Positions 23,561 through 36,400 of a DNA stretch of 64,000 nt are shown here, piece by piece; the stretch's first letter is position 1, and each line of letters starts with the position of its first letter. The translations under genes were made by a program, and so were the position numbers. The notes under the pieces were generated by a model, which searched no databases, was not told where the DNA came from, and saw only the letters and a list, made by a program, of their open reading frames with translations. Source of the DNA: Pinus tabuliformis (taxonomy: Eukaryota > Streptophyta > Pinopsida > Pinales > Pinaceae); contig CM062816.1 in NCBI GenBank assembly GCA_031772625.1, positions 835,286,033-835,350,032 of the forward strand, in the 5' to 3' direction.

Positions 23561-24660
23561 AGACACCTTCTTAGCAGTTGATTGCTCCTTGCAAAGGAAT
23601 TCAGACAAAGTTGGTGGTGTTAGTGACCAAACTTAGATAAACAAATCATTGAAAATAGTGAAAACAATGCATATAAAAACATGAACTAAAACAAAGAGAA
23701 AAATATACAAATAATGCTCAATGGAGCAAACAAGTCAAAAAAATAATAGAAAAATCTCCCTTTATTGAAAACTAGTAGTAGAAGTTGAATACAATAGATG
23801 AATACTAAACACTTGAAGATAATTATTTGAGCTATGGTGCGCAAAAATCCTCAGTAAGGAGGTTCCTTTCCTCAATCTCTTTGCAAGCTTATCCTCTCTC
23901 TCAAAGAAGTATGAAGACTCTCTCAATGGTGGAATCTTCTCCTCTCACTAAGATGATGGATTGCTTAGAAGAAATATAGCCAACATGCTAGTGCTCTTAC
24001 TTCCTTTGCTTCAACAATGAAATGTTGGATTGCTCTAATAGCCATTTCGCTATTATAACATTGTCTCATATTTTGGTTCTCCCATGGCCTGCTTATATAG
24101 AATTTTTGAATCCATCTTCCCTCTCTTAATTCATGAATGATAATGACTTATGAGTGGGAAAAGCTGATTCCATTAAGGGTTGCATATCTTTAGGGAGACT
24201 CGAATTTGTCTGTCCTAGACTAATATCCTATCAGGGAATTGCCTCAAAGTGTGTGAAGTGGTCCCAAAATTGTTGATTCGTTCATTTTCTTGACCATGCG
24301 GATTTTGAAGGAAATACCATGCGGTGCACAACTATCGAAGAAACAACTGCTCATACTTTTAAACTCCATAAAATTTGGACCTTAGTAGATTTTTTTTTTT
24401 TAACTTCATAATGTCTTCAGCTAGAAAATATTCACTTGTGCATTATGCTAGACAAATTTAAGCATCTTTTGGATTGTGCAAAGATGTCTATAATTTTCTG
24501 GTGTTAATAGTTGCCCCCTGATGTATGAGGTTAGGAGCAAACGTATAGCCAAAATACATCATGTTTTTATGTTCTGATGGAGAATTTGATCAAATTCTTG
24601 AGACAGAGGATAACTTGTTACAAAGATGAGTAGGGAGATCCCTTGACTGAGTATAAAGGA
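23561..24660. other. No gene seen; LTR-like low-coding sequence
   Basis: No ORF resembles a known family. CTCTC-rich tracts and a block similar in style to inverted LTR U5/R regions (about 23740-24110) suggest further retroelement debris, but no ends or target duplications could be fixed. Confidence 0.25.
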
Positions 24661-26899
24661 TAACCATGCTTTGAAGAAAACCTAAAAAGTAAAAAGTGTA
24701 TATATGAGGCGGGCATGTCCCATGCTCGTTATGATGACTAGTGATGAATTATTACAATCAGACAGGAAACGATTTTGTCTAGTCAACATTGTGGTGGTTG
24801 ACATGTTGATGATAACTTCTGACACCCTCAAGGGCATTTTCTTTGACAAATAGACTGAATCTGGTTCCCCTATGCATAAGAAAGGTGAAGCATTGTTGAA
24901 TGAGGTGTTGAGGTATATATGGGTCTTCCAATTTCGATACCTCCCCTGTATCATGATGTAAGAATTGCTAAATGAGGTTCTTAGTGATACGTGGGCCTTT
25001 GACTATATGAAAGAACTACAACGATCATTAAGTACAATACCACCTTGACATGAAAACTTGTATTGGTGTCGAATGTGAGGGGGACCAATGACATCAGTGG
25101 GTAATAGTGATTCCCATTGTGCCACCCAAGGATATCCCTTAAAGGGGGGAGTATCCAAGCTACTACCTCAATCTTGGAATATAAGTGTTGAAGTCGACAG
25201 GAAATAAGCGTCAACCACCTGAAATGATGATTCAAGGAATCAATATAAGGTGAAAAAAGACTATAATAGTGAGTATGTTCTTACTGGTGTAAAGAGAATA
25301 AATGAATGCGGATGAAGTGCGAACTTCGACCAAGGGTGACTAGAAACTGTCGCCAGATAAAAAACATGAAAATATGGGTGGGAAGATTTTTCCTAAAAAA
25401 TATTTGTACACTTTCCAAAAGAATATGAAGGTGGTTTGGATGTACAGACACGGAGATGGGTGCCCCATGAACATTGGTGACCTGTATGGAGATATTGTTT
25501 TTGTTGAGGGCGGGGGCATCATTCATTGGTCTCCATGTTGGGTTGGTGAGGCAGATGAAGTGAAGCAGATGGTCTAATGTAATATGGGTGAATGGTAGGA
25601 AAAATGTAAAACACGGTGGTGCATCCGTTTTGATTCATCTCAACATTTAAGCGATGGCCTAGGAATGGGGTTGATAAGAAATGAGTGAAGAAGAATGAGG
25701 CTGATCTTCAAGGCATGCAATCTGAAGTGGTTTTCGGGCCTGGGTATATGGTCATGGATCCCAATAGTATGTGGGGGTCTATATCATGAGGTGATCCATG
25801 AGTGGGGAGGCTCTATCGACTGGTGTGGATGTTTACCATATGTAAGGCGAGGTGATGGTAAATGTGGTCGAGATGATGGACCCTATGGTGCATTTAAGAG
25901 AAATGATGTCAAGATATGAAAAGCTTTGTGGGAATCCTATCAGGACGAGTGATGAATGATACATGCTCTGTTACTAGCCACTACGGTGTTGACTATGGTA
26001 GGACGTTTGTTGATGTACTTGAAATGGTACTTTGAGCATGTGGCGGGTCCAAAAAATGAGTTTTGGGTTGAAATGGAATGAAGGGTACCATGGTGAAGAT
26101 GATGTGATTCTGATCTTTATGTCTCTGATGGTTTTAAAAACGTAGATCCTGAGCTCCTGTACTAGGCTCAAGAAGATGTTGAAAAGGGTGATATATAGGG
26201 CAAAGTGGGCCCAATGCCACCTCATTTTCACTTACTATTTTGGGAGGCCAAAGCTGATCTAGGAGTTGTTTCTTTCCATTGCGGTCAGCGATGTACCAAG
26301 GTATTGCGTAGGGATAGACATGTTAGAACATTGAACCCTTTCTTTGTCAATTTTGTAGACTAGGCTAGTTAGGTTGTACATGGGTGTCCTATACGACCTT
26401 TTTAGGGTAAAAAATCTTGGACCGCGCAGGCGAATGAGTGATAGTCACATTGTATCCATGTGTTTCCTAGGGAATCATGTGGAGACTCCATGGGAAAGGG
26501 GTTGACAGCCGCACAGTCGGTGTGAGTGATCGCCCCGAAGCCATGATGTCATTGTTTTGGTGACGTCGCGGCTTGGCCAACCTAGGCTGCACAACTCACG
26601 TGCCTATATCAATAACAAACACGTGGATGACGTGTCTGCTCAGCGAGCAGATGCGCGGGCCCGATTATGGTGAGGCACACACGTGCACCATGCATCTGTT
26701 TGAGAAATAGATGCGAGTACTGCGCGCATGTGATGTCCATAAATGCACAATGCTTAAAAAAATGGTTTTTTATAGCCTAGGAGGCTGGTTGTTTAAAATT
26801 TGATATCCTTGATGGAAGGATGGGCATTCTCTGGCAAGAGTGGGATTGAAAACCTTTATGGGTATCAGTTGCAGAGGATCCTGTATCTAGCAGGACATT

Positions 26900-27279
26900 A
26901 GCTAGATGGGGATTACTGAAGTTCCTTCAGAACCCCCTCTTGAGATTGCATGATGAGTTCTTGCATTTTTTGGTTCATTTTTTGGATGTAGATCGCCATA
27001 TCTTCATCTTCAGAGGGTCCGATATGCCAATCAGTGAGACATTCAATATATACTTTTTGATAGGTTTGCTACTTGAATGAGAGGTTTTACCACATCCCCT
27101 ACCGCTTGGGCAGGTGGATATTCAAAATGGGTAGAGGCCCATTGCAGGACCAACCCTATTGAGGATTGGTGCATTAGGGAATCATCTATCTTGGAACTCA
27201 CCGAGTGAGTAGCGCTATCAATGATCATTAGATTTTCATGTTCGTTGACCCCACACTGGGTATCGGGGCCCGCAGTCAT
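26900..27279 (-). pseudogene. Minus-strand ORF remnant, possibly gag-like
   Basis: Read from 27279 down it gives an ORF of 78 codons, then after a frame break a continuation with IGPSEDEDMAIYIQKMNQKM and QELIMQSQEGVLKELQ. The second half is helical and charged like a gag N-terminal segment. I do not recognise the family, and its position downstream of the integrase of the neighbouring Gypsy element does not fit one element. Confidence 0.2.
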
Positions 27280-27479
27280 AGTGCTGCAAATTCTATAGGT
27301 GGGGTAATTTTTCAGCTAGGGCGAATTTGTGTATAGGAGGGTGGTCTCCCAGTGGACAGAGGTGCTATAGGAATCAACTTAGAGCTTCTTTCTTGGTAAC
27401 ATATTGTGTAGCATCCTATATGAGAGGGTTGTGATGCTATGATTGTTTATAGTAGTGCCCCCAGGTCCTATTAGGGATC

Positions 27480-28300
27480 CTAGGATGAGACGGTGGGTTC
27501 TCGTGATGCCACAGGCTAGTGGAGGTGCAATGGGGCATTATTGGAACGTCGAGGTGGAGGGTTGGTTTTTGTCAAACCCTTAGATGATTCTTGATTTCCC
27601 GTATCGTGGAGTGAACTTTACAGGTGATTTAGATATGGGGCTCCCCCTGGTGACGCTTGGGGGCCAATAGGTATGTGACTTGTTTTATTTATGATTTTCA
27701 ATTTTTTGACATGTATGCTTTATGATGCATTTTTTATATGATGTTGATATCATGTCTTTGTTCTTGCAGATGTGGGGCCGCATGGATGACCACTTTCTTA
27801 CTTGGTAGGCAATGATCCACGACAGATGAGGATGGATGGTGATCTTGCTATACCTCAACGACGGTGAGATGTTTGAGAGGAGGAGGGTCTTGAGAGGCCA
27901 GTGCAGTGCTGATGATTTGAGATTGGTGGTCCCTCTGGGAGGGGACCAACTCATATGCTGCCAGGGAGACGAAGAGACTATGAGATCATGTCAAGGCAAC
28001 AAAGGTTCATTCAACAACTTTGGTAGTGCAACTCCAAGGCTATAAGGATGCCTGGGGCTAAGTTGAGGCCTTGACCAAGGTGATGCTCGAGGATGGCTGG
28101 GTAGGATTAGGGGAGGTGGTGGTCTAGATGATGATGGCACGTGATTTGGCACAACGACCAGTTCTTCGATGCATCACGATGACGATGGACACAACCGGTC
28201 TGATTTTGGCACCTGATGTGGAGATTGGACCTCAAGAGAGGGGGGGATGGCCCTGACCCTAGATGTATATTGTCAAATGCATGTACCAAGGAAAGCACAT
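27480..28300 (+). pseudogene. Possible intron-containing plus-strand gene remnant
   Basis: Plus-strand reading of 27495-27665 is protein-like (e.g. MRRWVLVMPQASGGAMGHYW, MILDFPYRGVNFTGDLDMG). It is followed by GTATGTGAC (27670) and, about 100 bases on, a pyrimidine-rich 3' splice site TTTGTTCTTGCAG (27758-27770). Coding-like sequence then resumes (NDGEMFERRRVLRGQCSADD, LRLVVPLGGDQL). A second AG acceptor-like site is at about 28650. Stops and frame changes are frequent, and no domain is recognised. Confidence 0.2.
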
Positions 28301-29039
28301 ATTATGAGGATGCTCCCTTGTTTTTTAGGACTTATTTTATCCGACCATGAGCCAATGGATGTACAACTATTTTTGTACTCATACATTTTTTGATATGTAT
28401 ATACGAGTTGAGTTTTTTTTATGGCTCTAATTATGTGTCTTATGCTTCTATACATTTGATGTATTTCTACATTTTCTTTGAGATGGATATTATGCTTATG
28501 GTTTATGTCTCTTGATGGTTATATATATATATATATGATGCATGCTAGTCTAGGACTTGATTATATATGTGATTAGTTGTATGATTTTGATCCCTTGGTA
28601 TATGTGTAAATGTGATATGATCAAAATTTCAAGTTAACCTTTATGCATGCAGATACTTCCGAAAAAGGCGTGGATCAGGAACTTGAAAGGTTTTGTTCTA
28701 CTATGATACAACCAGTTGGGAATCAAGGAATACATGCATGTGACATATACCTATATGGGAGGCATCGACCAAGAGAAATATGATGGTGTCGTATTCAACT
28801 TTATTTTTGGTGGCTGGCCTGATACAAAGTCCATTAAAGAGACAAGGTGTCCGATCATGAGATTTTATGGCCTAGGTTGCCCAACCAGGTTTTGCGACCA
28901 TCGAGAAGAACCATCAACAAATCTGAAATGATAGAATGGTGGATGATCCATCTATGACACATGATGCAAGAGTGATTTTAGAGTGGGTACACGATGAGGT
29001 GATCATAAAAAAATAAGTCATGGTGCATACATGTACATT

Positions 29040-30125
29040 CTAGGGTTACTCGAGCATTCTTATGGGTGAAAGTTTTTAAGGCATAAACCATTGACATGAA
29101 TTTTTAGGCGAGTCCCATCGGGTTCTGATAAGATGTATGCCCCCTTGAGGAGGCAATGTTTGATAATGTATGGGCCCTTCCATAATGTCTCGAAATTCTC
29201 GGGTCATACCACCTCTTGGGAAACATTGTAACGAAGGACTAACTCTCCCTCGATAAATGTCTCAGGGGTGATATTGTGATCAAATAAGGCTTTCACCCTC
29301 TTTTTTTGTGCTTCGTTATTCTAAAGAGATTCTCATCAACTTTCATCGACAAGCTCTAGTTGTACCAACCTTTGTTCCAAAGGTTTGGTGTCACCGAGAA
29401 GTTCGATGGTTGAGTGCAAGGTAGGGATCTCACACTCAATGGGGAGTACAAATTCAACCCCATATACTAGTTGGAAGGGTGTGAACACTGTGGATGCTTT
29501 GACTGTTGTGCAGTATGCCCATAGGGCTGAAAAAACCATGTGGTTCCAATTGGTTTTGTGATTGTTCACCATATGTTGTAACATTGTTTTGAGAACTTTG
29601 TTGACAAATTCTACCTGACCGTTGGATTGAGGGTAGTATGGGGAAACAATTTTGTGAGAGAAACCAAGGCGTTGGGATAAATATTGAAAGATTTCATTCT
29701 CGAAATGTTTACCATTGTCAAAAACCAACTCCTTGGGAACACCAAACCGTGTTATGACATGGTTAAATAAAAATCGTGAAGTGGTTTCCATGGCGTTATT
29801 ATATGTGGGCATTTCTTCTGCCCATTTGGTGAAATAGACAATGACAACCACAATGTACTTATGGTTGTCGAATGATGGGGGTTTACAAGTCATGAAGTCT
29901 ATGCCCCATTTGTAAAAGGGGTCGACAATGATGACTGGATGTAGGGGAGCAGGTGGGGCTCACGCCTTATGAGAATATCATTGGAACTACTCACATTTTT
30001 TGACTAGCTATATGCAATCATGGAAAAGGGTGGGCCATAAATAAAAAACACGAAGGAATTTCTAAGTGGTGGTCATCCCCGAGAGGTGGTCGTTGCAAGC
30101 CCCACTATGGAAATCATTTAAGGCT
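29040..30125 (-). pseudogene. Gypsy-1 integrase
   Basis: Minus-strand translation shows the integrase zinc-finger region (LSGMTTTYKFLRVFYLWPTL near 30085-30020), then a linker WGIDFMTCKPPSFDNHKYIV and the catalytic core with YFTKWAEEMPTYNN, ITRFGVPKELVFDNGKHFEN, and YYPQSNGQVEFVNKVLKTML (29893-29336). The C-terminal part resembles EGPIHYQTLPPQGG and ends near 29040. Of the DDE triad, the first Asp position reads VIVYFTKW (VDYFTKW expected), so it is lost. One core ORF of 185 codons is open, but the element as a whole is frame-broken. Plant Ty3/Gypsy, Athila/Tat-like by resemblance. Confidence 0.88.
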
Positions 30126-31910
30126 TGCTCGAATTTTTCGTGAGTGAGGCACCTATGAAAGATAATGTTGATGCCCCATCGATATAGGACATGCCCCAGA
30201 ATAAGGTAACGTGGGTCCTGGGGCGTATGTGCCTCCAATCGTTGTGGGTAAGTTGGGGTTTGATATTTTGAGTTTGAAAGAAGAGGAGGTTATCACTGTA
30301 CAAGATGTCATCTGTTGATACTAGAAAAATATGTTAAGCGGGGAGAGCATCGTGAACGAGAGATCCTTGGATCTATGTTGGGAGATCAATGATGAATTCA
30401 ACAAGGATGAGCATATTTTTTATTTTAGGACAATTAAACTGTAAATCAAATTGTTGCAATATAAAAATCCATCGAGCATATTTTTGGTTCATCATACGAC
30501 GAGTGAGAAGATATCGCATGGGGTTAATAGATGCTATTACAGTAATGGTATGAAGGATGATATAATGCCGAAGATTTTCTGCTGAATCTACTAGGGCTAA
30601 GGAAGTTTTTTTCTTATGGTTCATACTTCAATGTGGCCCTGGATAGGTTCTTGATGACATAATAAATTACGTATCCTTGTTATCTGGTCCGTCCTGGACT
30701 AATACCCCATTGATAGCTACATATGGTGCTCATAGATATAGGGCATAGTATTTATTGTGGTCAGGTGGGATAATCAAAGGAGTTTGATATAATGCATTAT
30801 TTAAAGCTTAAATTTATTTTTGAGCTTGATCATCCTAGTGGAAGGGAATATCTTGACGAAGGATGCACAAAAAGCCTTGAGCGCAAGCAACGTAATCAGG
30901 GACAAAGCATCGTAAGAAATTGGCCTTACCTTGCAAGCTTTGTAACTGTTTCAATGTTCTTGGAGGTGGTACTTCCTTAATGGCCTATACTTTGAGAGAG
31001 TCGACTCTAATAGCTTATTGGGAAACTATAAATCCTAGTAGTCTTCCGGCATTGCCACAAAATACACACTTGAGAGGGTTAAAGCGTAGGTTATATTGTC
31101 AACATCTTTGAAATACCACATAGAGATCCTCCAAATGGTTAGCACGCTTATTGGATCGTACTGTAAGGTCGTCCAAATAGGCAAGGATAAGATGAGCCAA
31201 ATCATGGAAGATGTAATTCATGGGCCGCTGGAAGGTGGTGCCAATGTTTTTAAGACTGAAAGGCATAAATTGGTATGCAAATATACCCTAAGGATTTTTG
31301 AATGCAGTTTTGTACTGATCCGTATGACAAATCTGGATTTGGTTTTACCCAGAGAACCCATCCATGAAGGATAGGTCCTCGTGATTGGCGCAAGCATCGA
31401 TGACTTGGTCGATGAATGGTGTAAGGTAATTGTCTTTGTGACAGGTTTTGTTCAGATCTCGGAAATTAGTACAAACGTGGATGGTGCCCTATTTTTTCAT
31501 GACAGGTACAAGGTTATAAACCCAAGACGTGCAAGCGATAGGATACATGAACCCAACTTTGTGGAGTTTATCAATTTCCTGTTTGATTGATTCTGCCTTA
31601 GAAGGATGTAACTAACGTTGTTTCTGTCTAACTGGATGGGCATTAGGCCACGTGCTAATATGGTGTTCCACAATGGTGGGACTAATGCCTAGAATCTCAG
31701 AGTAATCCCATGCAAAAATATCCTTGAATTCTTGAAAAAATGATATGTATGCAGTTATTTCCTCAGGAGAGCATGCTACCCCCAAGGAGATCTCTTTGAC
31801 TTTTCCAAGTTTGTTTGAAATATTCACCTTGATGATAGGTGAAATATTTGACATGTTCCCTTCCTCAAATTCATGGGTGTTGGGATGGGATTTTTGAAGC
31901 AATCAACCTT
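30126..31910 (-). pseudogene. Gypsy-1 reverse transcriptase and RNase H
   Basis: The RT start is at 31902-31612: EFKDIFAWDYSEILGISPTI, VEHHIS, AHPVRQKQR. FMDGFSG, with the first catalytic Asp, is at about 31371-31351, and AYLDDLT, with the YLDD box, is at 31179-31168. RNase H follows at 30624-30373 with ENLRHYIILHTITVIASINP, MRYLLTRRMMN and WIFILQQFDLQF. Order on the minus strand is RT, RNase H, integrase, as in Ty3/Gypsy. Stops and frameshifts interrupt it between the ORFs. Confidence 0.85.
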
Positions 31911-32610
31911 TCCTGGTGGTAGGAAAGCTTTTGACTATATGACACAAATATCGTGGGTAAGTGCACTAGTAGGTACAAACGCTTTTTCGGATAAAAAAAA
32001 TGAACGATGGTGCATGGAATCCCATGGATATTCAGGTTCCATCATGGATTCTATAATATATTCATCTGAGTGAAAAATATTATCTAGTGTTGACTTGGGG
32101 GTTGTGCCAGGCCTTGAGCTTGAGGTTCAGACCTAGTTGTGCTAGTTGACAAGCAAAAATATGATTCATTGGTTAATGTTGTAGAACTAATCGAGGTTGA
32201 CAACATGCAGATAGGATGGGTTTGTACTGTCGGTAGTTTTACCACTGGTGTGGTGGGTTTTTCAGTCTCGACACAAAAAAATGATAAGCAGAGAACACGA
32301 ATCAACGTTCCTATGGATGAGGAAATGAATTGTATATGGTGTTGTGTGTCATCAAAATTAGGTGGTGGTAGAATTTCAGTTATAGTGGGTTGATAATCCG
32401 TGGGAGGAAGTTCTTGCAGTATTTTTGGTGTACAAGGGGCAAAAGTATCTTCCTCAATAGGAGGTTGACGTTGATTCCTAAGTTGCCAAAATGTTTGTAA
32501 CATATGACATATATGGACACTATGAGAGGTACTAGTGCAAATATTGCACACATGACTAGTACTAACCGAATAGATATTGTGGGTGGCGACATTTCTCATA
32601 GTATGAGATG
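31911..32610 (-). pseudogene. Gypsy-1 region upstream of RT (protease/linker)
   Basis: An open minus-strand frame from 32599 to 32084 (171 codons) is Pro/Thr/Ser-rich (e.g. EILPPPNFDD, KPTTPVVKLPTVQTHP) and lies directly 5' of RT. No protease DSG/DTG triad is visible, so it is either the linker or a decayed protease region. Gag and the 5' LTR cannot be recognised further right. Confidence 0.5.
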
Positions 32611-33269
32611 ATGATGCCTAGTTGACATCATGAGATGGGACATCTTAGGGTGGTATCCATATCTAGATCTTAGTATTGGCATGACATGACTTCCTAGTGT
32701 GGGTTTGCCTTAGCGCCGCTCTCGCTGCGTGAAAACGTGGAAGGTACTAACAATTCCTCATATGATGTGATTGAGAGCAAATGCGACAATAACAACATGT
32801 GATTTGAGTGGTGTGGGTAATTTTATTTTTTAAATTAATTAGAAAAAATAAATTAATAAAATAAAATAAAAATTATAATCTTTATCTATAATATATTATA
32901 ATACACACACAAATACACTAACATTAAATATTTACAACTCTTTTTTTTAAGAATGTGATGATAGAAGGAGACAAACATACCTAAAAATTGTGTCTTGCTA
33001 TTCTTCTCCATTATTAAATACCCTTATTTACTAATTGACTTCTTTTATTGACAAATTTCCCTGAATTTAGGCTTGTGATTCATATTGATTTAAAAACAAA
33101 AAAAATTAGGTAGAAATCACATGGGAGAAATTTTGTCATTCATCTTGTCCTAACAAACCATACTAGATGATTCGAAACGCATGGTAAAAATTCTCTTATA
33201 CTGAAGTTTTTTTATTCTTAAATTAATAAAAATATTAAAAAATAAAAATAAAAAATAACCTAACGAATA
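32611..33269. other. No gene seen
   Basis: AT-rich from about 32820 with A/T runs. 32640-32820 is less AT-rich but carries no recognisable feature. It separates the truncated Gypsy-1 from repeat R copy 2. Confidence 0.4.
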
Positions 33270-34030
33270 GACTAGATTTAACGCGATATCAACGTGAAAT
33301 TAGTTGCAAAATGTTACCACAGCTCGCCCACAAATATTACCGTAGAAACTGAAAAATGTTAAACCATGAAATCTAATTCCTACAAAGAATACCAACCTCA
33401 AATTAATTACAAAAATTTCGATGTGAATATATTTACATGCCTTCGCTCCTGTGGTTAAAGCCGTGGAGAGTCGTGGAGTGTGTTGTGTAGTTAAGCGGCG
33501 AGTTTTAATGTACCTGGGATTATAGAGACGGTTATGGTCTACTTATATTATATGAACAAAAGAAGAGATCCAATCAATGGTTGATAATAATAAGCATTCC
33601 TCCACGAAAAAGAAGTATTCCTCCACCACAAACTTTCAAATACGTATTAATGAGGTTAAAAACTTAAAAATATTGATTTTTGGATGAGGTTAGAAAATAG
33701 TTAAAAATAATGACTTTGGGGTCAATGTGGTGTGGTATTTTTACTTTTTAGTTTACTCTTAGTATGTATTTAGTGGTGTGGGTAATTTTATTCAACTTTT
33801 GAGGTTCATTAAATTGATTTTATGGTTTAAGTATATGAATAACAAATAAATCGAGGAGTCTTTATGTTTAGTTTAAGAAATTTTGTTGATGAGAAATATG
33901 GTTCATGATATTTATAGGGGGTATTTTTGAATTAATGGAAGAGGAAATCTTTGAAAACCATTTTAAGGTATAAAGCATAAGATAATTAATAAGGGGTTCA
34001 CACCAAGACATGACAAGAAAGGGCAAATCT
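33270..34030. repeat. Dispersed repeat R, copy 2 (empty site for the MITE)
   Basis: It matches 9080-10085 over GTTAAACCATGAAATCTA, GGATTATAGAGACGGTTATG, ACTTATATTATATGAACAAA, GAGGTTAGAAAATAGTTAAA and ACACCAAGACATGACAAGAA, ending abruptly at the same point. ATATTTACA occurs once (33429-33437), where copy 1 holds the 187-bp MITE. Around 33645-33710 an internal duplication of the GAGGTTA block is present. Confidence 0.75.
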
Positions 34031-35474
34031 TTTTGAACTTGTCGTCGACAAACTAATTAATGAAATTTGATTTTCTGAGTTCTAAGTTAATGATTTGATC
34101 CTCCTCTTGAATTTCAATGGATTAGTTTTTTAAATTAGGTATGGTTTTTCCTCGAAAGTCCTCAACAATATCTTAGGTGATAACATAGGTATTAGGGAGC
34201 ATAAGAAGCCCCCCAAAAGGATGCATTGGCACAACATAAAAAAAATAAGGGGAAAATCTACAATAGGCTAAAGCAAGATTTGGCCTTGTTTCTAAGTTGG
34301 GACTACAGTAAACAAAACAATATCCACATTAGGGTTGGCGAAGAGGTAGTTAAGAGGAAAACGGGTTAAAAACTTTGGTTTTTTGTATGTATGGTAGGAG
34401 TCATATTGATATGGAGGAATAAAGAATTTGAAGATACAAGAGTTAATTATTTTTTATTGGATGCTAATCATAGGTAATTATCTATTTATTTTTATGAAAA
34501 GTGATTACCTTGCATGCTAAGCAGGAAACACTAGAAATTAGCAAAGAGTTAAGATAGTTAGGAAGTTTTTGTTTATATAAAAACTAAGAGAATTGAACTT
34601 GAGAGGTTCAACTATTTGTGAGGCCGACTATAGATAACCTAGATCAATTGTTGCATGGAGTATCAAAACATGGATGTTAGAACCTTGAGGGTCATGATAT
34701 GTCTACATGTACCCACATTCTAATGGCCCCCAATTTTGAGGGGGAAGTTATGGATGCCTAGGGTATGAGAGACTTGGCTAGAAGGATGATCATGCCCCTA
34801 GAATGAGACCACCATTGAAGGATGATGCTGGAGATGAGTGGTTATAGATAGATTGGAAGTATGGCCCCCATTTTGTACTTAGAGTATGATAAGCATGCAT
34901 CGGTTCTAGAGTGATGAATTCCTACTTGGTAATTCTAGCTTCTAGGGATATGAGAAAATGAAATATATTAAAATGATTGCTCTAAGAGTTCAACTGATAA
35001 TTACATTCTAAAAGGAAAGGTAAGGGTTATGCACATGATAAACATTGTCCAATTGCATAACAAGAAGTTGGGAATTAAGAAAAGCATGGGGTTTATTGAC
35101 ATGAGGATTAAGGACACCAAAAAACAAGCAAATCATAGCTTCATATTTGGCCTAAAATAGTGTATCCAATATAAACACCATTTTAGTTTAAAAGATTATG
35201 CAAAGGGGAAAATTGACCCATGCTATTAGGGAAAGATTCCACATATAATAGCTCACTCTATTTGCATAATTGATGTAGAAAAAAGACAAGGGGTCCATCT
35301 ACATGATGAAAGAAGGGGTCCATCTAAATGACGAAAGAAGACATCTTGTGAAATGCAAATATAATGAAAGGGATGTGAAGAGCATATCTATATACAAGAT
35401 AACAGATTCCTCTCAAAGACATATTACGAGTAAAAATGATTTAAATAGATCATGTTACAAGGGTTAGGGAGAAG
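34031..35474. other. No gene seen; downstream of Gypsy-2
   Basis: No family-like ORF. A purine/pyrimidine tract (CCCCCAATTTTGAGGGGG, about 34726-34745) could be near the 3' LTR boundary of the minus-strand Gypsy-2, but no LTR start is confirmed. Confidence 0.3.
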
Positions 35475-36400
35475 TTATACATATAATGTTGTAAGTAAAT
35501 ATGTCCCCTTTCCTAGACATTGTTTGTCAATATAAGGACCTTGCTTTTCCAACCCCCAATACGTCATGAGCTTCATCATACACAAATATTGGATTCCCCT
35601 CATAGAAGACATGAGGGCGAACCTTATGGTCATATTGAGCCTTAGATTTTTTTTTTTCCATTTCAATGGTTTGTAATGTAATGTAATGATCTTTGTCGGT
35701 GCATTCCAATGTAACAAACCTTTGTTCTAATAAGATAGTATCAAGGAGGAGTTCAATTACTAGATTTGACACTCAATCGATAAAATTTCCTCTTGTGCAT
35801 GAACAATATGAAAATGAGTGACTCATATATCAATTTAAATAGTTGTCCAATAGGTTTATAAGGTAGGGAAGAGAGTATGATGCCATTTCTTTCAGGACAT
35901 CAAACTTGGTGATAAAATGGTTTAAAATGAATAAGTGGTAGTGGTCACGATATTTTTGAATATCAACATTGCTTCAAACCATTTCATGAAATATTTAGTG
36001 ATTCCAATAATGTATTAATGGCCACTGAAGAAAGGAAGGTTACATTCCCTAAAATTATTAGTCCATTTGAAAAAAAGGTCTCGTAGTGATGATCAAAGGC
36101 ATAATGGAGCTAGGGAGCATATGCACTAGGGGAAATAACTAATAATTTATGCAATGCTTAATTACCTTGATAGTATCAATAAATAGGGTAGGCAAAAAAT
36201 AACCAACATGGATAATTTTTTGGGTGGTAGTCAAAGGTGGAAATCATAAACATGTGACTGTGGCATGCATTTAATACCTTATTTATCTCATCATGAGTTA
36301 GGAAATTTCATAGTAAAGTATCAACCACCATTGATAAAAAAATATCTCCTATGAGGAAATACTAGGGAGCTTAATGAAAAATACATTATGTTCCATCATG
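35475..36400 (-). pseudogene. Gypsy-2 integrase, C-terminal part best preserved
   Basis: Minus strand: degraded core (GITKYFMKWFEAM near 36010-35970, expected YFTKWVEA). An open C-terminal stretch at 35772-35527 follows: NLVIELLLDTILLEQRFVTL, KSKAQYDHKVRPHVFYEGNP and YDEAHDVLGVGKARSLY, the usual region after the core in plant Gypsy integrases. Many stops. Confidence 0.8.

Larger units (their letters stand above)
24661..29039. other. Unclassified region, probably retroelement debris
   Basis: Protein-like stretches occur on both strands, but none gives a recognisable domain. On plus: 25374-25577 and 25695-25919, Gly/Trp-rich. On minus: about 27279-26900, and a string resembling TGGCGACAGTTTC near 25360 that recalls sequence after the 5' LTR of some Gypsy elements. 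At 26440-26740 the sequence is CpG-rich compared with its surroundings. A (TA)n run lies at about 28518-28536. Some of this is likely the 3' non-coding part of the Gypsy element to the right. Confidence 0.25.

Noticed and set aside
25340-25370. TGGCGACAG string as Gypsy primer-binding region
   Set aside because: Position is 3' of the integrase on the same strand and no LTR end precedes it; not enough to call.
31381-31590. Plus-strand ORFs within Gypsy-1 (31096-31590, 32139-32393)
   Set aside because: Opposite strand gives clear RT and pol readings; these are shadows.
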